Of a stretch of 10,723 bases of DNA, positions 1 to 5,359 are shown in pieces (positions within the stretch are counted from its first letter, which is position 1; each line of letters starts with the position of its first letter). The position numbers and the translations under genes were made by a program. The stretch comes from Methanosarcina sp. UBA402. Lineage in GTDB: Archaea > Halobacteriota > Methanosarcinia > Methanosarcinales > Methanosarcinaceae. A model generated the notes under the pieces. It was not told where the DNA came from. It searched no databases and saw nothing but the letters and a program-made list of their open reading frames with translations. The stretch is taken from contig DADO01000111.1 in assembly GCA_002509325.1 (NCBI GenBank), forward strand, positions 1-10,723, written 5' to 3'.

Positions 1-51
1 TCCAGATCTAATTTGATAACCTCCCTCAAGAGTCGACATATACCCGGTATG

Positions 52-60
52 TTTTTATAG
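52..60 (+). promoter_or_regulatory. Candidate TATA box for the thermosome gene
   Basis: TTTTTATAG is the best TATA-like element upstream of the chaperonin gene. With usual archaeal spacing, transcription would begin near 83 and leave a leader of about 155 nt. The leader holds no convincing ORF but has short direct repeats: TCGACATATAC at 33-43 and 201-211, and CTAGTAAAA at 178-186 and 190-198. A second, weaker AT-rich patch lies near 112-126, so the promoter assignment is uncertain. Confidence 0.3.
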
Positions 61-219
61 AAGTATTATCAGTAATTTCCTGATCAAATACTGCTTCAGA
101 TAAGGCAACTGATTAAATCATATTTTCAGGCTGATCTTTGACTAAAAGTGACTGTAAACCAGACAACTTCAAATTATCTAGTAAAATCTCTAGTAAAACT
201 TCGACATATACATCATTTC

Positions 220-227
220 AAGGAGGT
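220..227 (+). promoter_or_regulatory. Shine-Dalgarno deciding the thermosome start
   Basis: AAGGAGGT is a near-perfect complement of the 16S rRNA 3' end and stands 10 nt before the ATG at 238. It fixes the start there rather than at the in-frame GTG at 148, whose 30 extra residues do not resemble a chaperonin N-terminus. Confidence 0.85.
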
Positions 228-237
228 TTTGGTTCAG

Positions 238-1881
238 ATGGCAAAAGGTGGCCAGCCAATTATAATAGTAGATCCTAAAAAAGAGCAGACAAAGGGAAGA
301 GAAGCGCTCAGCATGAATATTGCGGCTGCAAAGGCAGTGGCCAGCATAGTCAAAAGCACGCTCGGACCGAGAGGAATGGACAAGATGCTTGTCAATCCTA
401 TCGGGGATATCACAATCACAAACGATGGTGCAACCATTTTACATGATATGTCAATAGAGCACCCGGCAGCCAAAATGGTGGTGGAAGTTGCAGAATCACT
501 TGAAAGCTCAGCAGGTGACGGGACTACAAGCGCTGTCGTGTTCACAGGCGGTCTGCTGGAAAAGGCAGAAAAACTTATTGAAAATGGAGTCCATCCAACG
601 GTTGTTGTTAAAGGATACAGGCTTGCAGCCGAGAAAGCGGTTGAAATTCTAGAGAGCCTGGCAATCTCAACTGATGAGAACGAAAAGGAGTTGCTTGTAA
701 ACGTCGCCAGAACTTCTATTACAGGTAAGGCTTCCGAAAAATACAACCGTTTGATTGCAGAACTCTGTGTGGATGCCGTGCTCGCTATTCGCGAAAGAGG
801 AATAGCCGACCTTAAAAATATTACTATTAAAAAAGATATTGGCGGCAAGATCGAAGAGACCGAGTTCGTTGAAGGCATTGTAATAGATAAAGTTGCTCTG
901 GACCGGGAATTCCCTCTCAGAATCGAGAATCCCAGAATTGCCCTTATAGATACCCCGATGGAAGTCGCCAAAACTGCAAACAAAGCAAAACTTCAGATCA
1001 GCGTATATGGAGATATTGAGAATTTTGTAAAGCAGGAAGAAGCAGCCTTATTCGAAATGGCAGACTACGTTATCAGGGCAGGCGCAAATGCGGTTTTCTG
1101 TTCCAAGGGTATGGACGACAAGATCGCAGCCTACCTGCAAGACCGGGGAATTTATGCCACCCGCAGGGTTAAGAATGAGGATATGCAGCACCTTGCAGAT
1201 GCCACAGGCGGAAGACCTGTTCGCAATATCAAGGAACTGACTCAAAAAGAACTCGGAAATGCAGGGCTTCTTGAGCAGGACCGGGATGGAGATCAGGGTA
1301 AAACCTACCTCAGAGACTGCAAGGGTGCAAAATCTGTATCTCTCGTCCTTAGAGGCGGTACAGAGCATATAGTTGATAATCTTGAGCGTGCAGTTGATGA
1401 TGCTCTAAGAGTAGTAAAATGCGTGGTAGAAGACGGCAAAGTCGTTGCAGGCGGCGGCGCTTCCGAGATTGAAGTCGCACTTGGGCTCCGCGCATATGCG
1501 CCCAGTATAGCAGGGCGTGAGCAAATGGCAATCAAGGCTTTTGCAGATTCCCTTGAAGACATTCCGAGGGCAATTGCTAGAAACGCAGGGCTTGATACCA
1601 TTGATACGATAGTTAACCTCAGGGCAAAACACGCTGAAAACAAAAATGCAGGCTTGAACGTCAATACAGGCGCTGCCGAGGACATGCTCGAAAAAGGCAT
1701 AGTTGATCCTCTCAGGGTTAAGGTCAACTCCGTCAAATCAGGCTCCGAAGCTGCAGAAATGGTGATGCGCGTGGATGATATGCTCCGTGCCCAGCGCACA
1801 GAAATGCAGAATGTCAAACCCGAGCATATGGCAAGCACCTACGACGGTATGGCAGCCCCACAGCTTAACATGCGCAGGTAA
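238..1881 (+). CDS. Thermosome subunit (group II chaperonin, Hsp60/TCP-1 family)
   Basis: A 547-residue subunit of the archaeal group II chaperonin, an ATP-driven double-ring cage that folds cytosolic proteins. The family signatures are clear: TLGPRGMDKM at 41-50, TNDGATIL at 61-68, the nucleotide-binding GDGTTSAV at 93-100 with the conserved Asp94, RAVDDALRVV at 384-393 holding the second catalytic Asp, and VAGGGASE at 403-410. Equatorial, intermediate and apical domains are all present and the length is normal for the family. The C-terminus ends in PQLNMRR and lacks the Gly-Gly-Met tail seen in many thermosomes. Methanosarcina genomes carry several paralogous subunits, and I cannot tell which one this is. 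The gene is monocistronic, preceded by a strong Shine-Dalgarno and followed by a hairpin terminator shared with the convergent DUF2119 gene. The assignment is very secure; the paralogue is open. Confidence 0.97.
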   Translation: MAKGGQPIIIVDPKKEQTKGREALSMNIAAAKAVASIVKSTLGPRGMDKMLVNPIGDITITNDGATILHDMSIEHPAAKMVVEVAESLESSAGDGTTSAVVFTGGLLEKAEKLIENGVHPTVVVKGYRLAAEKAVEILESLAISTDENEKELLVNVARTSITGKASEKYNRLIAELCVDAVLAIRERGIADLKNITIKKDIGGKIEETEFVEGIVIDKVALDREFPLRIENPRIALIDTPMEVAKTANKAKLQISVYGDIENFVKQEEAALFEMADYVIRAGANAVFCSKGMDDKIAAYLQDRGIYATRRVKNEDMQHLADATGGRPVRNIKELTQKELGNAGLLEQDRDGDQGKTYLRDCKGAKSVSLVLRGGTEHIVDNLERAVDDALRVVKCVVEDGKVVAGGGASEIEVALGLRAYAPSIAGREQMAIKAFADSLEDIPRAIARNAGLDTIDTIVNLRAKHAENKNAGLNVNTGAAEDMLEKGIVDPLRVKVNSVKSGSEAAEMVMRVDDMLRAQRTEMQNVKPEHMASTYDGMAAPQLNMRR

Positions 1882-1915
1882 TGTCGATAATATCGAGATA
1901 AAATTAGAAGTCAAA

Positions 1916-1965
1916 AAGCACGATAAGCACAGAAATCTCTGTGCCCGTGCTTATTTAGTTTACTT
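1916..1965. terminator. Bidirectional hairpin terminator between convergent genes
   Basis: A two-part hairpin. The outer stem AAGCACG (1916-1922) pairs with CGTGCTT (1946-1952). The inner stem GCACAG (1927-1932) pairs with CTGTGC (1939-1944), with a small asymmetric internal loop between them. A T-rich run follows on the + strand (TTATTTAGTTTACTTTT), and the A-run before it gives a U-run on the - strand. It can therefore end both the thermosome transcript and the opposing TlyA-DUF2119 operon. Confidence 0.75.
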
Positions 1966-1981
1966 TTCCAGTAATAGAATC

Positions 1982-2017
1982 AGATCTAAAATCGGATCTA
2001 AAATTAGATCTAAAATC
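1982..2017. repeat. Three tandem 12-bp repeats
   Basis: AGATCTAAAATC, GGATCTAAAATT and AGATCTAAAATC follow one another, with a partial fourth copy (AGATTT) running into the last codons of the DUF2119 gene. The array probably arose by slippage; no function is evident. Confidence 0.75.
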
Positions 2018-2759
2018 AGATTTCTCCGTAAAACCGCTCATAATCTTCCATTGCCTTTTTAGCCTGAGCAGGAAATTCTTTTTTCATATATTCTATAAAC
2101 TCGTCCCTTGACCGAATTTCCTTGAGAATTTCAAGCATTTGGGCGGCAAATTTTCGTGATTCTGCACTTCCTTTCTGGATTTCAAAAGATAGGCAGAGAG
2201 ACTCTTTTGGAAAATACTTTTTCCGGACCCAGGGCGAAACTGAACCAAGGAGAACTCCTGCTTTCAGAATGCTATACGCAGGCACTCCTATAAGATCGAG
2301 CCTGTTCCTTCCGGCCAGTTTTTCAAGATTTTCACCGGAATAAGAATGAAGCTCAATGTAGATTTCAGGATTTAACTCTTCAATAGCCTTGAGGATCTTT
2401 TTCCCGATTCCGGAATAGTAACCAGAGTTCAGGGTTGAAACGTACTTTCCGCAGTTTACGAGAGGAATTAAAGCTAGAGTACCGGTTTTTGGAGTTTCTA
2501 CGCTCTTCAGGAGTCCAGTCGTATCTTTCCATTCGTCCCCGTGCAGGCCTGCAACAAAGAGACGGACTGGCTTTCCACAGCCGTAAATTTTCATTCCGGT
2601 ATCCGGGTACGAATCTGGCAGCAATGCTGTGCATCCATGCTTGCCGTGAAGAGAATGCTCGGAACCCTTGGAACCCTTGGAACCCTTGGAACCCTTGGAA
2701 CCCTTGGAACCCTTGGAACCCTTGAACCCTTCGGAACCCTTTATTCCTTCAGTGTTCAT
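2016..2759 (-). CDS. DUF2119 family protein, putative zinc-dependent hydrolase with (GSK)n linker
   Basis: A 247-residue protein that I recognise as the archaeal DUF2119 family, for which no function is established. FVAGLHGDEW at 68-77 carries an HxxE pair (His73, Glu76), IELHSYSG at 135-142 gives a third ligand (His138), and LSFEI at 190-194 places a Glu (Glu193). This order matches the metal site and catalytic Glu of M14 carboxypeptidases and aspartoacylase/succinylglutamate desuccinylases, so I infer a metal-dependent amide or ester hydrolase; the substrate is unknown. Residues 7-33 are a Gly-Ser-Lys run encoded by a 9-bp minisatellite, and the conserved fold seems to begin near residue 56. 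The chosen ATG has GAGGT (2770-2774) 10 nt upstream, overlapping the TGA of the TlyA-like gene, which suggests translational coupling. The open frame continues upstream to 2933, but that part lies inside the methyltransferase gene and is rejected. A start at Met56 is possible but has no comparable ribosome site. Confidence 0.8.
   Translation of the reverse strand: MNTEGIKGSEGFKGSKGSKGSKGSKGSKGSKGSEHSLHGKHGCTALLPDSYPDTGMKIYGCGKPVRLFVAGLHGDEWKDTTGLLKSVETPKTGTLALIPLVNCGKYVSTLNSGYYSGIGKKILKAIEELNPEIYIELHSYSGENLEKLAGRNRLDLIGVPAYSILKAGVLLGSVSPWVRKKYFPKESLCLSFEIQKGSAESRKFAAQMLEILKEIRSRDEFIEYMKKEFPAQAKKAMEDYERFYGEI
2661..2731. repeat. 9-bp minisatellite encoding Gly-Ser-Lys repeats
   Basis: Seven perfect head-to-tail copies of GGAACCCTT (AAGGGTTCC on the coding strand, read Lys-Gly-Ser) run from 2661 to 2723. 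One degenerate copy at 2724-2731 (read Gly-Phe-Lys) and another CGGAACCCT follow. The unit is a multiple of three, so copy-number change would lengthen or shorten the linker without breaking the frame. Confidence 0.95.
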
Positions 2760-2772
2760 CCGTTTTGATACC

Positions 2773-3519
2773 TCAGAAGTCCTTTTCTTCGTGCAGCATC
2801 TTTTCGTGCAGATCTTCTTCGAGAGGTTCTTCTTCGTGTGGCTCTTCTTCTTCTTCTTCAGGCAAGGGTTTTCTTGCGACCACATAGATTTCCTGTTTTT
2901 TGGAAGTGATGACCTGCTGAATTTCAAGCCCAAGGTTCTCGATTTTACTCAGGATGGGTTTGGGATTCCTCTTTTTTGGGATTTTTATAACCTGAAGCAA
3001 TTTTCCTCCGGTTTTCAGCAGTGGCAGCACTCTCGAAAGAGCTTTGATCGAGTCCTCAGGCTCAAGAGTCATATCCGAAAGAATAACATCTACGGGCTCT
3101 TCAGAGAGTATATTCAGGGGTATCGTAAAAACATCTCCGAATAATATCTCAACATTTTCCCTTTCATATGCGATTTTTCCAAGTTCGCTCCTGAAATCCC
3201 TGCTGAACTCGATACCTTTCACGTGGCCTGCAATTTCCGAAGCAAAAAGGAGAAAACCGCCTGCGCTGGATCCAAGGTCAAGCACTCTGTCTCCAGGTTT
3301 AAGAATTCCACTTTCCTCCTGAATAAGCTTGAGTTTGAAATAGCCCTGAGGCTGATCCAGACCCTCGGTAACCTCAATTACATCTTCAGTAGAAACGTCT
3401 CTGGAGACTTTTGTCACCGTCACTCCGTTTACCTTAACATTTCCAGCAAGGATAGCACTCTTGGCTCGCCCCCTCGATTTGAAATAACCCATATCTACAA
3501 GGTATGCATCCAGTCTCAT
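2773..3519 (-). CDS. TlyA-like rRNA 2'-O-methyltransferase (S4 + FtsJ domains)
   Basis: A 248-residue protein with the TlyA architecture. Residues 1-55 form an S4 RNA-binding domain (RLDAYLVDMGYFKSRGRAKSA, VKVNG). Residues 60-217 form an FtsJ/RrmJ Rossmann methyltransferase with the S-adenosylmethionine loop VLDLGSSAGGF at 79-89. The Lys-Asp-Lys-Glu tetrad of 2'-O-methyltransferases can be placed at Lys62 or Lys64, Asp149 (ILSDMT), Lys179 (QVIKIPKK) and Glu210 (QEIYVV). By homology it should methylate a ribose in rRNA; bacterial TlyA modifies cytidines in 16S and 23S rRNA. The archaeal target is unknown, and hemolysin annotations of this family are historical. Residues 221-248 are an unusual tail of Glu, His and Leu outside the fold. 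It is the first gene of an operon with DUF2119. No Shine-Dalgarno precedes the ATG, and a TATA box lies about 28 nt upstream, so a leaderless mRNA is likely. Confidence 0.9.
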   Translation of the reverse strand: MRLDAYLVDMGYFKSRGRAKSAILAGNVKVNGVTVTKVSRDVSTEDVIEVTEGLDQPQGYFKLKLIQEESGILKPGDRVLDLGSSAGGFLLFASEIAGHVKGIEFSRDFRSELGKIAYERENVEILFGDVFTIPLNILSEEPVDVILSDMTLEPEDSIKALSRVLPLLKTGGKLLQVIKIPKKRNPKPILSKIENLGLEIQQVITSKKQEIYVVARKPLPEEEEEEPHEEEPLEEDLHEKMLHEEKDF

Positions 3520-3540
3520 GGGGCATTTTATCGGCAGAGC

Positions 3541-3552
3541 CTGTATATATAG
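3541..3552 (-). promoter_or_regulatory. TATA box of the TlyA-DUF2119 operon
   Basis: CTATATATACAG on the - strand is centred about 28 nt before the ATG at 3519. Archaeal transcription starts about 25-27 nt downstream of the TATA centre, so it would begin within a few bases of the start codon. No Shine-Dalgarno is seen in the gap, which agrees with a leaderless transcript. Confidence 0.6.
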
Positions 3553-3689
3553 ATAGCAAGTCGGTTGCAGGAAAATGAGCCGGGTTGATTACCATTGTCG
3601 AACAAGCTACAAGTTTAGCAATTTTACAGAATAATCTGAAACTTCAGACCTGTGTTGAACGGTAGTTTTTATACAGGATTTAAACATGA

Positions 3690-4055
3690 GTATCTCTAGT
3701 GAACTACCCTTCAGCTAAAGGCTGAGTGGCTTCCTAATTCATAGATGACCATCGGCATCTCCAAAGGCTTTAATTCCGGCTGAACCGTCCGTACTGAGTC
3801 TCGCTCTTTCGCTCGTTTCGGCTTTACGTAGTAACAAGCTAGAGTCGAAGGGTTTTCTACGACCTACTGAGCCTGATGTGGGCTCTTTAACAAAGGTTGC
3901 TTGGTTCTCGCTAACCTATGCCTAATATTACATTATTTGATGGCCTATATGAAGCCAAAGCATGACGAAAAGTATATTGGAGAAGTTGACGCGTATATTC
4001 CCTAGGCTGAAGACCTATAGGGGTTTTACGCTTCGTAGTATAAAACGCATATGAA
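3690..4055 (-). mobile_element. Internally deleted IS200/IS605 (TnpB-type) remnant
   Basis: No open gene is present here, but both edges carry imperfect hairpins like the subterminal hairpins of IS200/IS605 ends. One is at 3707-3729 (9 pairs with one mismatch, loop TAAAG), next to AACTACC at 3702-3708. The other is at 4000-4022 (CCCTAGG pairing with CCTATAGGG around CTGAAGA). On the - strand, the part just before the first hairpin reads like the scaffold region at the 3' end of tnpB, including a GATG-CC/GG-CATC stem-loop at 3744-3759. I infer an element with its right end near 3690 and left end near 4055 whose transposase genes are deleted, comparable to nonautonomous palindrome-associated elements. 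Exact ends and family are uncertain. The stretch from 3553 to 3690 holds nothing I recognise. Confidence 0.45.
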
Positions 4056-4095
4056 ATTCTTCGAATAACAGGCACAAAGAAATGAAAGTACTTGA

Positions 4096-4756
4096 AAGCA
4101 CTTTCATGCCAAGAGTGATCAAATCAGAGAGATTCTGGATAAAGAAATCTCTCAAAGTGCTGCACTCAGGCTTCAGATCTGTCTGAAACTTATTAAGCAT
4201 CTTGACGATGAAATTGAAGGTTAGAAAAAGAAATTTTCAATTATGCTTATAGAAATCATAAGCAAGAAATGGAAATTTTAATGTCAGTTCCAGGATTAGG
4301 AGAACTTGGTGCGGCAACTCTTATTGCTGAAATAGGCGATTTCAAAGATTTTCCTTCTGGAGATAAACTTGCTTCCTGGCTTGTCTGGTTCCGAATGTGT
4401 ATCAATCTGCAGATAAATACCATAACGGAAGAATCACTAAGAGAAGGTCAAAGAGAGCAAGGTGGATTCTAACACAGATTGCTCAAGCAGCAGCAAGAAC
4501 GAAAAATAGCAGGTTAAAAGAGTTTTTAACAGGAAAAAGAAGTCGATTGGGCATTCAAAGGTGATTATTACCCTGGCAAGGAAAATTGCAACGATAATAT
4601 GGCATCTTATCACAAACGATGAAATGTATGAAGATGAGACAGGATATCAAAAGGGAGAAATTCAAAAGAGAAAGATTGTTGAGACAGAAATATTCTTGGT
4701 TGATAAACAGGAAAAAATAATGAGTGAAATATTTGCAATTATGGGAAAAGATAAAC
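4096..4756 (+). pseudogene. IS110-family transposase remnant, truncated and frameshifted
   Basis: Joining three frames restores a continuous protein resembling the C-terminal half of IS110 transposases. It runs from KHFHAKSDQIREILDK through MSVPGLGELGAATLIAE (the Transposase_20 region) and VYQSADKYHNGRITKR to IITLARKIATIIWHLI. The breaks are single-base losses: near 4219-4224 (GGTTAGAAA), near 4380-4385 (TGGCTTGTCTGG) and in the T-run at 4523-4527. The N-terminal DEDD catalytic domain is missing, so no active enzyme can be made. The open segments at 4269-4472 and 4561-4878 are fragments of this one dead gene. A 13-bp direct repeat, ACTTTCATGCCAA, lies at 4100-4112 and 4786-4798 near the two edges. 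Confidence 0.85.
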
Positions 4757-4872
4757 TAGAGAGCACTCGAGGAAGATATCCTCATACTTTCATGCCAAAG
4801 AATAAGTTTTTAAGTCTAAATTCTAATTTGAGATCCTCCCTTGAACCAACATTCACTTTGCAAAGGCTGCCG

Positions 4873-5028
4873 TCATAAAAACAACGAGATGATTGCAAGT
4901 ACAATAAAGATTATAACTAGCCACTTTGCAATCTCCATCGATAAACCGGCAACTCCTCGTGCCCCCAGTATATACGCAATCAATGCCAATATTAGAAAGA
5001 CCACAGCAAGTCCTATCAAATCCGGTAT
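4873..5028 (-). CDS. DUF1328/UPF0391 small membrane protein, apparent AUA start
   Basis: Reads (I/M)PDLIGLAVVFLILAL...ILGARGVAGLSMEIAKWLVIIF...AIISLFL, 51 residues. This is the DUF1328 (UPF0391, bacterial YtjA) pattern: two membrane helices (about 3-21 and 36-51) joined by a short polar loop with GARGVAGLS. The function is unknown. The frame has no ATG or GTG at its head. The ATA at 5028 aligns with the usual first Met (Met-Pro-Asp-Leu-Ile) and stands 6 nt after GGAG of a strong GGGGGAG Shine-Dalgarno (5035-5041); an in-frame stop lies two codons upstream. The alternative TTG at 5019 would be 15 nt from the Shine-Dalgarno. Either the gene uses a rare AUA start or its ATG has mutated to ATA. 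The body is free of frameshifts, unlike the transposon debris on both sides, so it may still be under selection. The out-of-frame ORF beginning at 5035 is a shadow. Confidence 0.75.
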   Translation of the reverse strand: MPDLIGLAVVFLILALIAYILGARGVAGLSMEIAKWLVIIFIVLAIISLFL

Positions 5029-5080
5029 ATTTCACTCCCCCAGTGATTATTTAATTAATAAATCAATTATTATATTAAAA

Positions 5081-5093
5081 GTATTTATAATTT
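5081..5093 (-). promoter_or_regulatory. TATA box of the DUF1328 gene
   Basis: AAATTATAAATAC on the - strand is a good archaeal TATA element in AT-rich DNA. Transcription would start near 5060, leaving about 30 nt of leader including the GGGGGAG ribosome site. It supports this as an expressed gene rather than chance coding. Confidence 0.55.
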
Positions 5094-5109
5094 GACTATT
5101 CCAAACCAG

Positions 5110-5300
5110 AGGAAATTAAGCCAGTTAAAACGACATCCTGAGGGTTCGGGATAGTGCCTGAATTAGGAATCTAAAGGGGAAGCTCAATTAAAAAGCCGGC
5201 ATCTACGGAATGCAGGGGATGAGTCTGTGGACTTATCGGCAAGGCCGGAGGCAGAAGCAAAGAGCTGTGAAGTCTTTACTCAGAGGTAGTTAACATCAAA
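5110..5300 (+). ncRNA. Structured right-end segment, possible TnpB guide-RNA (omega RNA) remnant
   Basis: This stretch has no gene but folds well. GATGAGTC (5218-5225) pairs with GACTTATC (5230-5237) around TGTG, with one G-U pair. CCGGC (5196-5200) closes around it with GCCGG (5244-5248). TGAAGT-CTTT-ACTCA (5268-5282) forms an end hairpin with one bulged base. It finishes with GGTAGTTAAC, nearly the same as GGTAGTTCAC at the - strand right end of the 3690-4055 element, and both share GAATTAGGAA upstream. I infer an orphan right end of an IS1341/TnpB element, the region that yields the guide-RNA scaffold. No tnpB coding sequence adjoins it. It could instead be an unrelated structured RNA. Confidence 0.45.
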
Positions 5301-5324
5301 TCAATAAAAAATAGAGTAAGATGG

Positions 5325-5342
5325 GAAAAATTAATTGAAAAG
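5325..5342 (-). terminator. U-rich terminator after DUF1015
   Basis: The - strand downstream of the DUF1015 stop reads CTTTTCAATTAATTTTT, and another T-run lies at 5306-5311. Such U-tracts without a hairpin commonly end archaeal transcripts. Confidence 0.35.
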
Positions 5343-5359
5343 ATACAGGACAGGAAGTA

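Noticed and set aside
148..237. In-frame GTG start extending the thermosome by 30 residues
   Set aside because: The extension does not look like a chaperonin N-terminus, and the strong Shine-Dalgarno AAGGAGGT is placed for the ATG at 238.
234..983. 249-codon open frame opposite the thermosome gene
   Set aside because: Ser/Ile-rich antisense shadow of a certain gene, with no family features or ribosome site.
2661..2731. Repeat array as a CRISPR
   Set aside because: Units are 9 bp, directly adjacent and without spacers; it is a coding minisatellite.
2760..2933. Longer DUF2119 reading with a Lys/Cys-rich N-terminus
   Set aside because: It overlaps the conserved end and tail of the TlyA-like gene in another frame; the ribosome site fits the ATG at 2759.
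4000..4022. Hairpin as a transcription terminator
   Set aside because: No gene ends beside it on either strand and no U-run follows; it fits a transposon end better.
4853..5035. 60-codon Cys-rich frame beginning with GTG
   Set aside because: It overlaps the DUF1328 gene in another frame, and only the DUF1328 reading matches a known family.
5140..5160. GGGTTCGGGATAG as a possible tRNA T-arm
   Set aside because: No acceptor or anticodon stems can be arranged around it.
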